Shown here: in pieces, positions 7,901 through 16,423 of the stretch
Layout of the letters: each line of letters starts with the position of its first letter
Numbering within the stretch: position 1 is the stretch's first letter
Origin: Rahnella rivi
GTDB taxonomy: Bacteria > Pseudomonadota > Gammaproteobacteria > Enterobacterales > Enterobacteriaceae
Reading direction: 5' to 3'
Assembly (NCBI RefSeq): GCF_019049655.1
Contig: NZ_JAFMOX010000064.1
Coordinates: forward strand, 1-64,000
DNA: 64,000 nucleotides
Program-made: the position numbers and the translations under genes
The notes under the pieces: generated by a model
The model's database searches: none
Told to the model about the DNA's origin: nothing
What the model saw: only the letters and a program-made list of their open reading frames with translations

Positions 7901-9490
7901 TTAATGCTCGCGGGTTTTGCGGAATTTCACTTCAGGATATCGCTCAGAAGCCAGATTCAGGTTGACCATAGTAGGCGCAATATAAGCTAAGTTATCACCG
8001 CCATCGAGCGCCAGGTTGGTTTCGTTCTTACGCTTGAATTCTTCGAATTTCTTCACGTCGTCACATTCGACCCAGCGGGCGGTGCTCACGTTGACCGATT
8101 CATAAATCGCTTCCACGTTGTATTCGCTTTTCAGGCGCGCCACGACCACTTCAAACTGCAGAACACCTACCGCACCGACGATCAAATCGTTATTGGCAAT
8201 AGGGCGGAACACCTGAACAGCGCCTTCTTCTGACAGCTGAACCAGCCCTTTAAGCAACTGTTTCTGTTTCAGCGGATCACGCAGGCGGATACGGCGGAAC
8301 ATTTCAGGGGCAAAGTTAGGGATGCCGGTGAACTTCATGTTCTCACCCTGAGTAAAGGTGTCGCCTATCTGAATGGTGCCGTGGTTGTGCAGACCGATGA
8401 TGTCACCCGGGTAGGCCTCTTCCACATGCGAACGGTCACCGGCCATGAAGGTCAGCGCATCGGAGATCACCACGTCTTTGCCAGTACGCACCTGACGCAG
8501 TTTCATGCCTTTTTCGTACCGCCCGGAAACCACACGCATAAACGCCACGCGGTCGCGGTGTTTAGGATCCATATTGGCCTGAATTTTAAACACGAAACCG
8601 GTGAATTTTTCATCGTCGGCTTTCACTTCACGCACGTCGGTATTACGTGGCATTGGCGCAGGCGCCCAGTCCACCAGACCGTCAAGCATGTGGTCAACGC
8701 CGAAGTTACCCAGCGCGGTACCGAAGAATACCGGCGTCAGTTCACCGGTCAGAAACGCTTCGTGATCGAATTCATGCGATGCGCCCTGCACCAGCTCCAG
8801 CTCTTCACGCAATTGCTTCGCCAGTTCTTCACCGACGGCGGCGTCCAGCTCAGGGTTATTCAACCCTTTGACCGTGCGGACTTCCTGAATGGTGTGACCT
8901 TTACCGGTCTGGTACAGATAGACTTCATCTTTGTAGAGGTGGTAAACGCCCTTGAACAATTTACCGCAGCCAATCGGCCAGGTAATCGGTGAACAGGCGA
9001 TTTTCAGCTCACGTTCCACTTCGTCCATGACTTCCATCGGATCACGGATATCACGGTCAAGTTTGTTCATGAAGGTCAGGATCGGCGTATCACGCAGACG
9101 GGTAACTTCCATCAGCTTACGGGTACGATCCTCGACGCCTTTTGCGGCGTCGATCACCATCAGACAGCAGTCGACGGCGGTCAGGGTACGGTAAGTATCT
9201 TCGGAGAAGTCTTCGTGCCCCGGGGTGTCGAGCAGGTTAACCAGGCACTCTTTATACGGAAACTGCATCACGGACGTGGTGATGGAGATACCACGTTGTT
9301 TTTCCATTTCCATCCAGTCGGATTTGGCGTGATTGTTCGAGCCACGGCCTTTTACCGTACCTGCTGTCTGAATCGCGTTTCCGAATAACAGAACTTTTTC
9401 AGTAATGGTGGTTTTACCGGCATCGGGGTGAGAGATGATGGCAAATGTGCGGCGCTTAGCCACTTCAAGGGCGTATTCACTTGGAGACAT
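7901..9490 (-). CDS. prfC: Peptide chain release factor 3
   Basis: RF3 is the translational GTPase that ejects RF1/RF2 from the ribosome after termination. The G domain shows the P-loop SHPDAGKTT (residues 20-28), the switch region KQRGISITTSV, DTPGHEDFSEDT (G3) and NKLDRD (G4). Domains II and III follow, with LQFEVVVARL typical of RF3. The ATG at 9490 gives 529 aa, identical in length to E. coli. The ribosome site is weak; a GTG three codons upstream is an alternative. yjjG, which lies between rimI and prfC in E. coli, is missing here. Confidence 0.97.
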   Translation of the reverse strand: MSPSEYALEVAKRRTFAIISHPDAGKTTITEKVLLFGNAIQTAGTVKGRGSNNHAKSDWMEMEKQRGISITTSVMQFPYKECLVNLLDTPGHEDFSEDTYRTLTAVDCCLMVIDAAKGVEDRTRKLMEVTRLRDTPILTFMNKLDRDIRDPMEVMDEVERELKIACSPITWPIGCGKLFKGVYHLYKDEVYLYQTGKGHTIQEVRTVKGLNNPELDAAVGEELAKQLREELELVQGASHEFDHEAFLTGELTPVFFGTALGNFGVDHMLDGLVDWAPAPMPRNTDVREVKADDEKFTGFVFKIQANMDPKHRDRVAFMRVVSGRYEKGMKLRQVRTGKDVVISDALTFMAGDRSHVEEAYPGDIIGLHNHGTIQIGDTFTQGENMKFTGIPNFAPEMFRRIRLRDPLKQKQLLKGLVQLSEEGAVQVFRPIANNDLIVGAVGVLQFEVVVARLKSEYNVEAIYESVNVSTARWVECDDVKKFEEFKRKNETNLALDGGDNLAYIAPTMVNLNLASERYPEVKFRKTREH

Positions 9491-9636
9491 GTTTTTCACG
9501 TTTCTGCGGTTGGTCCGCCCTGCATAGGATTTCACATCACGTCAGAAGGAGACGTCAGGCAAAGCGGTAATAAAAGTTATAGCCGGCTATTTTCACTGAT
9601 TTAGCCGGGATGGGCAATCAATGGTTTTTTTGTGCT

Positions 9637-10080
9637 CTATCCCAGCGGCAGCGCCATCATAATGGCATCTTCACGCCCCTGGGCGGCAGGATAGTAGTTG
9701 CGGCGAATAGAGAGTTCGTTAAAGCCGAGGCTTTCGTACAGCGCAATAGCTTTGGCGTTAGAAGCACGCACTTCCAGCCAGAGGGTGAAAACGTCTTTCT
9801 GCTCAAGCTGTTGTATGACCTCTTCCAGCAACGTGCGGCCTAAGCCCTGGCGCTGGAAGGCCGGATCGATGGCGATGTTGAACAGCGTCGCTTCGTCGAG
9901 GACGATTTGAGTGATGGCGAAACCGGCCATCACTTCACCCTGCATGATTTTAAGGTTCAGATAGCGCTCGCCCTGATTGCTGGCAAGCGTATTTTCAGTC
10001 CACGGAAAAGCATGGCTGGCCTGTTCAATCTGGAATGCGCGGGGAAGATCAGCGGGCGTCAGGATAGAAATCGGGTTCAT
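9637..10080 (-). CDS. rimI: Ribosomal protein bS18 alanine N-acetyltransferase
   Basis: A 147-aa GNAT acetyltransferase that acetylates the N-terminal Ala of ribosomal protein S18. The acetyl-CoA binding motif A, Q/RxxGxG/A, is seen as FQRQGLGRTLL. The motif ASNAKAIALYESLGF and the RNYYP segment with catalytic Tyr follow. The start (ATG 10080, MNPISILTPADLP) lies inside the 3' end of holD, with a 32-bp overlap in a different frame, an arrangement also typical of E. coli holD-rimI. Confidence 0.95.
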   Translation of the reverse strand: MNPISILTPADLPRAFQIEQASHAFPWTENTLASNQGERYLNLKIMQGEVMAGFAITQIVLDEATLFNIAIDPAFQRQGLGRTLLEEVIQQLEQKDVFTLWLEVRASNAKAIALYESLGFNELSIRRNYYPAAQGREDAIMMALPLG

Positions 10081-10462
10081 TTTCACAAATCTGCTGCCAC
10101 AGCGCGCGTTTGGCGCCGGCATCTTGATAAAGCTCGGCCAGAGCCGGGCTGGATAACTGCGTACCGGTGAGCGGCAGAGGTTCGTTTACCCCCAGTCGCC
10201 AGACGTTGCAGCGGGTATCTTCAGGTAACATCGTCACCTGTTCCGGCGTCAGGCGGTAAACCTGCTGTCCGGTCAGCGCCAGGCTGCGCAGGACATCGCA
10301 CACCAGCGGATCATCTTCAGCCGGCGGAACGTCTGCGACAATCAGTAATTGGGTGTCTGCAGGCAGGCTGACGGCGACTTCGCCCTGTAAAACCGCAGGC
10401 CGACGCAGCGTCCACTGGGTGATGCCCAGTTGTTGTAACAACGTATCTCTTCTGGATGCCAT
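10049..10462 (-). CDS. holD: DNA polymerase III psi subunit
   Basis: HolD (psi, 137 aa) bridges chi (HolC) to the clamp loader and so links it to SSB. The N-terminal segment RRDTLLQQLGITQWTLRRPA is the characteristic psi start, followed by VLQGEVAV and IVADVPPAEDDPLVCDVLRS. It overlaps rimI downstream and is divergent from rsmC (start codons 140 bp apart), as in E. coli. Confidence 0.95.
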   Translation of the reverse strand: MASRRDTLLQQLGITQWTLRRPAVLQGEVAVSLPADTQLLIVADVPPAEDDPLVCDVLRSLALTGQQVYRLTPEQVTMLPEDTRCNVWRLGVNEPLPLTGTQLSSPALAELYQDAGAKRALWQQICENEPDFYPDAR

Positions 10463-10601
10463 GCCTGATCCCTGCCCGTTGAAGTGCGAAAAGCCCGGCT
10501 ATGCTAGCAAACACACGGAACATGCGCCAATAAAGCTCGATTACTCAATCAGGGACGAAGAGTATATAATCGCGGGCCAAACCCTGAGGAGCCTTATCCT
10601 G

Positions 10602-11648
10602 ATGTCTGCATTAACTCCGGCCAGTGAAGTCATACTGCGCCATAGCGAAGAATTTGAAGGCCGCCGCGTCCTGTTCGCCGGCGACTTACAAGACAGCCTG
10701 CCTGCTGAAATTGACGCCGAAGAAGTCCGCGTCCACACCAATATGTATCACCACGGGCAGATGCTTAGCAAAGCGCTGGGCGACAACGTACAGTTCGGTT
10801 TACTCGCCGACGCAGATCTTATCGCCCCTTGCGATGTGCTGATTTATTACTGGCCTAAGAGCAAACTCGAAGCCAAATTCCAGCTGTTTAATCTGCTGTC
10901 GCAGATGCCGGTTGGCATCGACGTGTTTGTCATCGGCGAAAACCGCAGCGGCGTGCGCAGCGCGGAAACCACGCTGGAAGGCCTGTGTGAACTGAGCAAA
11001 ATCGACAGCGCCCGCCGCTGTGGTTTGTATCATGGCCGTCTGGAAAAACAGCCTGAATTTGATGCTGACGGCTGGTGGGATGAATACATGGTCGAAGAAG
11101 TGACCATCAAAACCCTGCCGGGCGTATTCAGCCGTGAAGGTCTGGACAGCGGAAGCCTGCTGTTGATCAACACGTTTGAAGAGCCGGTGAAAGGCAAAGT
11201 TCTGGATATCGCCTGCGGTTCAGGCGTTCTGGCCTCTGTTCTGGCGACTTACTCGCCGAAGATGAAAATCACGCTCAGCGATGTGAGCGCAGCCGCTATC
11301 GAAGCCAGCCGCGCCACGCTTGCCGCCAACGGACTGGACGGCGAAGTGATTGCCAGCAACGTCTATTCAGACATTGATGGCCGTTTCGATATGATCATTT
11401 CCAATCCGCCGTTCCATGAAGGGCTGCAAACCAGCCTGCATGCGTCTGAGCAGCTGATCCGTGGCGCAATCAGCCATCTGAATATCGGCGGCGAACTGCG
11501 CATTGTGGCTAACGCCTTCCTGCCTTATGCCGCGCTGCTTGATGATGCTTTCGGCAGCCATGAAGTGCTGGCCCAAAACGGCCGCTTCAAAGTGTATAAA
11601 GCCGTTCGTGGCCGTGCGCCGCGCGATTCGAAAAAGAAAAGACGTTAA
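10602..11648 (+). CDS. rsmC: 16S rRNA (guanine-1207-N2)-methyltransferase
   Basis: RsmC methylates G1207 of 16S rRNA with S-adenosylmethionine. It has an N-terminal degenerate methyltransferase-like domain (about 1-170). The active C-terminal domain carries the SAM site VLDIACGSGVLA and the catalytic ISNPPFHEGLQ motif (NPPF of N2-guanine methyltransferases). The ATG at 10602 gives 348 aa (E. coli 343). A GAGGAG lies about 11 nt upstream. The basic tail DSKKKRR may aid RNA binding. A frame extending upstream to 10353 runs through holD and is rejected. Confidence 0.96.
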   Translation: MSALTPASEVILRHSEEFEGRRVLFAGDLQDSLPAEIDAEEVRVHTNMYHHGQMLSKALGDNVQFGLLADADLIAPCDVLIYYWPKSKLEAKFQLFNLLSQMPVGIDVFVIGENRSGVRSAETTLEGLCELSKIDSARRCGLYHGRLEKQPEFDADGWWDEYMVEEVTIKTLPGVFSREGLDSGSLLLINTFEEPVKGKVLDIACGSGVLASVLATYSPKMKITLSDVSAAAIEASRATLAANGLDGEVIASNVYSDIDGRFDMIISNPPFHEGLQTSLHASEQLIRGAISHLNIGGELRIVANAFLPYAALLDDAFGSHEVLAQNGRFKVYKAVRGRAPRDSKKKRR

Positions 11649-11652
11649 TCAG

Positions 11653-12645
11653 TCAGACACTGAGGATGCGCATCATTTCTGCGTTGTAGCGTTCGCCTGC
11701 TGCGGCGCGGAAAGGAAATACTGCTTCGATCGCCGCGATTTCGGCTTCACTCAGGGAGACATCAAGCGCGGCGATGTTTTCCTCAAGATAATGACGATGT
11801 TTGGTGCCAGGGATCGGCACCATGTTGTCACCACGCGACAATACCCAGGCCAGCGCCAGCTGCGACGGTTTTACCCCTTTTTCCTGCGCCAGCTCAGCAA
11901 TTCTCTCCGCCAGTTGCAGATTCTTCGCGAAGTTCTCCCCCTGAAAACGCGGGCTGTCGCGACGGTAATCGTCTGCATCCAGATCGTCAATCGAACGGAT
12001 TTGACCGGTCAGAAAACCTCGCCCCAGCGGGCTGTACGGCACAAATCCAATACCCAGCCGTTCACACGCCGGTAAAATATCTGCCTCCACATCCCGCGAC
12101 CACAGCGAATACTCCGTTTGCAGCGCCGTGATCGGATGAACGCTGTGCGCCCGTTCCAGAATGCTCACCGACACTTCGCTCAGGCCGATATAACGGATCT
12201 TGCCCTCACGCACCAGATCCGCCAGCGCACCGATCGTCTCTTCTACCGGCACGCCAGGATCGGGGCGGTGCTGATAATAGAGATCGATAACGTCGGTTCC
12301 CAGACGTTTCAGGCTGCCTTCCACGGATTGACGCACGTAGTCGGGATGGCCGTTTGTACCGCGCGCCTGCGGATTGGAAGCATCACGCACGATGCCGAAT
12401 TTGGTGGCCAGAAAGACGTTCTCGCGACGGCCTTTCAGAAAGCGGCCGAGCAACTCCTCGTTGGTATGCGGCCCGTACATATCGGCGGTATCTAACAGGG
12501 TCACGCCAAGTTCGAGCGCCCGTTCAAGCGTTGCCAGCGACGCTTTTTCGTCCTGACCGGTGGTGTAAAAATCGCTCATACCCATGCAACCTAAACCGAG
12601 CGCGGAGACCAGCGGGCCATTTTTTCCAAGCTGACGTTGTTTCAT
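11653..12645 (-). CDS. Aldo/keto reductase
   Basis: A 330-aa NADP(H)-dependent aldo/keto reductase. The catalytic tetrad is visible: Asp and Tyr in LLDTADMYGPHTNEE, Lys in FLATKFG, and His in YYQHRPDP. The cofactor segment VPIPGTKHRHYLEEN is near residue 275. The pattern resembles the AKR13 group (YajO / pyridoxal reductase-like). The ATG at 12645 has AAGGAAA about 7 nt upstream. It is divergent from the LysR gene at 12787, so that regulator probably controls it. It is convergent with rsmC, the stop codons being 4 bp apart. The substrate is not predictable. Confidence 0.88.
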   Translation of the reverse strand: MKQRQLGKNGPLVSALGLGCMGMSDFYTTGQDEKASLATLERALELGVTLLDTADMYGPHTNEELLGRFLKGRRENVFLATKFGIVRDASNPQARGTNGHPDYVRQSVEGSLKRLGTDVIDLYYQHRPDPGVPVEETIGALADLVREGKIRYIGLSEVSVSILERAHSVHPITALQTEYSLWSRDVEADILPACERLGIGFVPYSPLGRGFLTGQIRSIDDLDADDYRRDSPRFQGENFAKNLQLAERIAELAQEKGVKPSQLALAWVLSRGDNMVPIPGTKHRHYLEENIAALDVSLSEAEIAAIEAVFPFRAAAGERYNAEMMRILSV

Positions 12646-12786
12646 CTGACTTTCCTTTTGATATGAATGGGGGAGTGACGAAATGAAGTGTGGTTGTTGT
12701 GGCGGAAAAGATAAATCCGCGTAAACGTGCAACACTGTTCAGAATTCACGAACAATAGAAAGCCACCAGCCATCGCCGGGAGTGAT

Positions 12787-13674
12787 ATGGATCAGATTCA
12801 GGCTATGAAAATTTTCATCCGTATTGCAGAGCTGGAAAGTTTCAGCCGCGCGGCGGAAGACCTCGACATCCCCCGCGCCACCGTCAGCACCACGCTCAAA
12901 CGGCTGGAGCAGCGGCTCGGCGTCCGGCTGTTTTTACGCACCACCCGTCAGGTGAAAATTACCGACGAAGGGAAAATTTATTATCAGCGCTGCCTGCATT
13001 TACTGGCCGCTCTGGAAGAAACCGATACGTTATTCGCCCATCACAAAAATCAGCCCGCTGGCATTGTGCGCATCGATATGCCGCACTCGCTGGCACGCGA
13101 ACGGGTGATCCCGGCGCTGAGTGAATTTTATCAACGGTATCCGCAGATCAACCTGATCCTCAGCGCTAACGATAATGCCATTAATTTGCTGGATCAGGGC
13201 GTGGACTGCGTTCTGCGCGCCTGGCCGTCGGAAGATGACAATCTGCAATCGCGTCATCTCACCGATCTGGTGCAACTGACCTGCGCTTCACCCGCCTATC
13301 TCGCGTTACGCGGCACACCTCAGACGCTGGCCGATCTGCAATCACATCAGGCGGTTGGCTATTTTTTTGCCCATCAGCGGGCAGAAACGCATCTCGAGTT
13401 CAGGGTTGGCGGCAATACGGAAAAAATTATGCTCCCCGCCACCCTGACCGTCAGCGGTGCCGATGCCTACGTGGCGGCGGCAAAAGCAGGGTTTGGACTG
13501 ATTCAGGCTTCGAAACTGGCCATTGCACAGGAACTGGCGCAGGGAACGCTGATTGAGGTGCTGCCGGAGTACCCGCCACCGCCGATGCCGCTGTACATAA
13601 TGTACCCGCCCGGACGCTTTCTGGCACCGAGGATCCGCGCGCTGCTGGACTGGCTTATCTCACTGTTTTCATAG
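12787..13674 (+). CDS. LysR-family transcriptional regulator
   Basis: A 295-aa LTTR. The N-terminal winged helix-turn-helix (AMKIFIRIAELESFSRAAED...RATVSTTLKRLEQRLG) spans residues 6-65. A PBP2-type effector domain follows (residues 90-290). The ATG at 12787 has GGGAG just upstream. It resembles the group of LTTRs (AphB/DmlR/YafC-like) often found divergent from the oxidoreductase they control, here the aldo/keto reductase. The 141-bp divergent gap presumably contains the operator, but I found no clear T-N11-A site. Confidence 0.88.
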   Translation: MDQIQAMKIFIRIAELESFSRAAEDLDIPRATVSTTLKRLEQRLGVRLFLRTTRQVKITDEGKIYYQRCLHLLAALEETDTLFAHHKNQPAGIVRIDMPHSLARERVIPALSEFYQRYPQINLILSANDNAINLLDQGVDCVLRAWPSEDDNLQSRHLTDLVQLTCASPAYLALRGTPQTLADLQSHQAVGYFFAHQRAETHLEFRVGGNTEKIMLPATLTVSGADAYVAAAKAGFGLIQASKLAIAQELAQGTLIEVLPEYPPPPMPLYIMYPPGRFLAPRIRALLDWLISLFS

Positions 13675-13821
13675 CCTGGGAGGCATTCAGTTCACAGGCC
13701 GTTATCCTCAGGCATTGTTGAATAAAACATCAATTAACCTGACGATAATGTTACCTCTTCATCTATTCACTGCGGATATGCTGTTTTTTACATCAAACGT
13801 CCACAATGGGGGAAATAACTG

Positions 13822-13849
13822 TTGACGGCTGTGGGAAAATCTCTAGAAT
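13822..13849 (+). promoter_or_regulatory. Stable-RNA promoter for tRNA-Leu cluster
   Basis: TTGACG (-35), a 16-bp spacer and TAGAAT (-10) are followed by a G+C-rich discriminator (TCGCCCCCGTGG). This is the signature of stringently controlled rRNA/tRNA promoters. Transcription would begin near 13856, about 64 bp before the first tRNA. Confidence 0.8.
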
Positions 13850-13919
13850 TCGCCCCCGTGGTTGTGTTACTTGCTGATGACATTCTGATGAATGCGTCAC
13901 CACAGTAATCAATTGGAAC

Positions 13920-14005
13920 GCGATGGTGGCGGAATTGGTAGACGCGCTAGCTTCAGGTGTTAGTGTCCTTTGGATGTGAGGGTTCGAGTCCCTCCCTTCG
14001 CACCA
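13920..14005 (+). tRNA. tRNA-Leu(CAG), copy 1
   Basis: An 86-nt class II tRNA with encoded CCA. The D-arm is GTGGCGGAATTGGTAGAC, the anticodon loop context is CTTCAGGTG with anticodon CAG (reads CUG), and there is a long variable arm and T-loop TTCGAGT. Acceptor strand GCGATGG pairs with CCTTCGC except for a U5-U68 opposition. It is the first of three tandem copies, equivalent to the E. coli leuVPQ cluster at the same locus. Confidence 0.96.
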
Positions 14006-14041
14006 ATACAATCACAAGATTTATATTGCACGGCACGGTAC

Positions 14042-14127
14042 GCGATGGTGGCGGAATTGGTAGACGCGCTAGCTTCAGGTGTTAGTGTCCTTCGGATGTG
14101 AGGGTTCGAGTCCCTCCCTTCGCACCA
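14042..14127 (+). tRNA. tRNA-Leu(CAG), copy 2
   Basis: An 86-nt tRNA-Leu with anticodon CAG, differing from copy 1 by a single base in the variable arm (TTCGG instead of TTTGG). It shares the U5-U68 opposition in the acceptor stem. The CCA is encoded. The spacer from copy 1 is 36 bp. Confidence 0.96.
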
Positions 14128-14168
14128 AACCGGTGATATAAATCAAGCAGTAAGCAGAATTCATCTGT

Positions 14169-14255
14169 GCGAAGGTGGCGGAATTGGTAGACGCGCTAGC
14201 TTCAGGTGTTAGTGTTCTTACGGACGTGAGGGTTCAAGTCCCTCTCTTCGCACCA
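14169..14255 (+). tRNA. tRNA-Leu(CAG), copy 3
   Basis: An 87-nt tRNA-Leu with anticodon CAG and encoded CCA. It differs from the other two by GCGAAGG (A5 pairs U68), a one-base longer variable arm (TTCTTACGGACG), the T-loop TTCAAGT and a G7-U66 wobble. It is the copy closest to the E. coli consensus. Confidence 0.96.
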
Positions 14256-14388
14256 CATGATTCTGTTCTCCGGTTTTTTCTTCCTGCATTAACTCTCTCG
14301 CTTTTAAAAAATAAAAAATCCCTGCGGCTTTACTGTGTTTCCTGCTTTTCATCTCTTTTCGTTCCTTTTTTATAACAATCACTTATGA

Positions 14389-14670
14389 CTATAGACTAAA
14401 ATTCAGCGTCACCGCGGCCAGACCACCCGCCAGTGCCATAAATGAGGGTAACAACATGTAATGGCGCAATGTCCGGTGAAAAAGCATCACCAGGGTAACC
14501 AGCATCGCGACCACGACCAGTACGCGGAGCTGATCGAGCGTCATATGTGCCATCGCCAGCAACGGCATCAGTGCACAAGGCAATAAAACGCCCCAGCCGC
14601 TGGTCAGACGCTTACCCAGCACCCACACAACCGCCCAGATCCCACATGCCATGACAATCGCCGCTATCAT
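14389..14670 (-). CDS. DUF1435-like small membrane protein (YjjZ-like)
   Basis: A 93-aa hydrophobic protein with three to four predicted membrane helices and the conserved-looking segment LTSGWGVLLPCALMPLLAMA, then TLRHYMLLPSFMALAGG. The pattern resembles E. coli YjjZ (DUF1435), found in the same region of the chromosome. I start at the ATG of 14668-14670 because GGAG lies about 7 nt upstream. A longer frame to 14733 would read through the Fur box and lacks a ribosome site. The function is unknown. Confidence 0.65.
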   Translation of the reverse strand: MIAAIVMACGIWAVVWVLGKRLTSGWGVLLPCALMPLLAMAHMTLDQLRVLVVVAMLVTLVMLFHRTLRHYMLLPSFMALAGGLAAVTLNFSL

Positions 14671-14688
14671 AACCCTGCTCCAAACAAT

Positions 14689-14707
14689 GATAATGAGAAC
14701 CAATATC
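14689..14707 (-). promoter_or_regulatory. Fur box upstream of the DUF1435 gene
   Basis: GATAATGAGAACCAATATC matches the 19-bp Fur consensus GATAATGATAATCATTATC at 16 positions. It ends 19 bp upstream of the chosen start codon, a position suited to repression of the small membrane-protein gene. The same stretch could also influence the diverging cyclase gene at 14947. Confidence 0.6.
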
Positions 14708-14946
14708 ATATAGGATTTTTTCTCATTTACCATCTATTTGCTGCGCACGCCCCTGGCGAGGTGACACCTGCGTACAAAAGTGCTAGTTTTAACGCCTTAA
14801 AAAATACACATGAAAAATACATTCATAGAAATCTAATAATTACGCATTAAAACCATTGGCCTGCCTGTAAGGATTTAATTAACGGCATTGGGCGATAAGA
14901 TTCTTTATCTATTCAGACAACAAACACAATAAATAGAGTGAATTTG

Positions 14947-16041
14947 ATGATATCTCATTCCTATGATGAGTTGCTAAAAAGCAAACATCGACTGGTTATG
15001 TTGCTATTCTTTTTTTTAAATAGTGCTACTGCGCTATTTTCTATGGTTGATCCGCCGGATAATGCGGTTTCCACTCCTTTCCCGCTAGTTCTGATCTTTG
15101 TACTCTGCAGTGCAGGTTTAGTATTTTCTTTTTTCACAAAGAAAAATTACTCTGCCCATTTGAATATGTGCTCTGTCATTATCGGATTACTGTGGGCGTG
15201 GTTAATTGCTTTGCGGTTTGAAGAAGTCGGGCATTTAGATAAAAACTACCTGCTGGTGAGTTTACTCAGTATTTTCTTTATCAGCGCCATTGCGCTGTCT
15301 GATAATTTTCTCGCTTTTTGCCTCCACGCGGTACCTTCCACTCTGTGCGTGGTCTTTTTAGATGATTTTCAGCACATCGGCCGCATCATGTTTTCCGTCT
15401 CCCTGCCGCTGATTGGGTTATGGCTGCACCATCTGATGCTGCGGCGCAGCGATGAATTTACCCGCCGGATGCTGTCAAACCTCTACAGCGAAAGGGAAAA
15501 ATTCAGCGATCTCAGTATGCTTGATCCACTCACCGGCCTTTACAACCGGCGCGGGTTACAGAATAAGCTGGAGGGCCTGCTGAGTCAGGCCTCGGGTCAT
15601 TACGTGATGCTGCTCGATATCGATCACTTTAAAGCTTACAACGACAATTACGGCCACAGCATGGGCGATCAGGCGCTGGTCAGGGTCTCCGCAGCCATTC
15701 GCGACGCCGTGCGTTCGCGCGATGTGGTCGTCCGCTACGGTGGGGAAGAGTTTCTGGTGCTGATGTCTAACGTTAAACAGGAACATGCCATCCGCATGGC
15801 CGAGCGGATCCAAAATAAAGTGCTGGGTCTGAATATTCCGCATCTGTTTAACGCCGAGGTATCCACGCATGTCACGGTGAGCGCAGGGCTGGCCGCCTTG
15901 GAAGAGGGAGATTTTAATAATGCTCTCAGTCAGGCTGATGTCTCGCTGTATAACGCTAAAAACAGTGGCCGCAATAAAATACTTTATGCCTGGGAAGTGA
16001 CTGAACAACAGCAGACGTTGAGTGAAGAGAAAATGGCCTGA
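14947..16041 (+). CDS. Membrane-bound diguanylate cyclase (GGDEF)
   Basis: A 364-aa protein. The N-terminal roughly 170 residues hold about six hydrophobic helices (first at residues 16-34). The C-terminal GGDEF domain starts near DPLTGLYNRRG. The active-site motif is GGEEF (about residue 265), with the metal site LLDIDHFKAYND. An inhibitory I-site RxxD (RSRD) lies five residues before GGEEF, so feedback control by c-di-GMP is likely. It should make c-di-GMP from two GTP. A GTG at 14938 in the same frame is an alternative start; the ATG has a better-placed GAGTG. The membrane input domain is not one I can name. Confidence 0.88.
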   Translation: MISHSYDELLKSKHRLVMLLFFFLNSATALFSMVDPPDNAVSTPFPLVLIFVLCSAGLVFSFFTKKNYSAHLNMCSVIIGLLWAWLIALRFEEVGHLDKNYLLVSLLSIFFISAIALSDNFLAFCLHAVPSTLCVVFLDDFQHIGRIMFSVSLPLIGLWLHHLMLRRSDEFTRRMLSNLYSEREKFSDLSMLDPLTGLYNRRGLQNKLEGLLSQASGHYVMLLDIDHFKAYNDNYGHSMGDQALVRVSAAIRDAVRSRDVVVRYGGEEFLVLMSNVKQEHAIRMAERIQNKVLGLNIPHLFNAEVSTHVTVSAGLAALEEGDFNNALSQADVSLYNAKNSGRNKILYAWEVTEQQQTLSEEKMA

Positions 16042-16044
16042 AAG

Positions 16045-16082
16045 TAACATTAATAACAATACGCTTATTGTTATTAATGTTA
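16045..16082. terminator. Perfect 17-bp A+T-rich hairpin after the cyclase gene
   Basis: TAACATTAATAACAATA and its exact reverse complement are separated by CGCT, beginning 3 bp after the stop codon at 16041. There is no G/C in the stem beyond two pairs and no clear U-run, so it is unusual for an intrinsic terminator. It may instead protect the mRNA end or bind a protein. Confidence 0.5.
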
Positions 16083-16423
16083 TCCCTTTGACTTTCCTGC
16101 CCACTCAAATTTATCAGCTTTGGGCAGGCATTCATCTTTAATGCATAACCATTCATATCCGCAGCAGATAAAAGAGGACCATAGAAAAGTAAATCATCGC
16201 TTTATTCTAATTAATGTCTGGAGAGAGGTGATTTTCAATTCTGTTTGTATTGTTCAATGACTCAGAATCCTTTTCTGAGTTTTAGAAAAAAAATGAAACA
16301 TAAAGATAATCCTATAGCACTAAACACCTGCCAAGCGTCTGCTGATCATCCCGCCATTAAACCGTGAACGCCTCACCGGCACGCCATCCTAATTTATTGT
16401 TTTAACATGCTTATCATCGGCCT
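16083..16423. other. Convergent intergenic region
   Basis: About 340 A+T-rich bases between the cyclase gene and the 3' end of rhaR; no gene is seen. A 7-bp stem CTCAGAA / TTCTGAG followed by TTTT at 16261-16283 could terminate plus-strand transcription, but it is weak. Confidence 0.35.

Noticed and set aside
13793..14011. 72-codon minus-strand frame over the first tRNA
   Set aside because: It is the complement of tRNA-Leu and its promoter; such frames arise from tRNA sequence.
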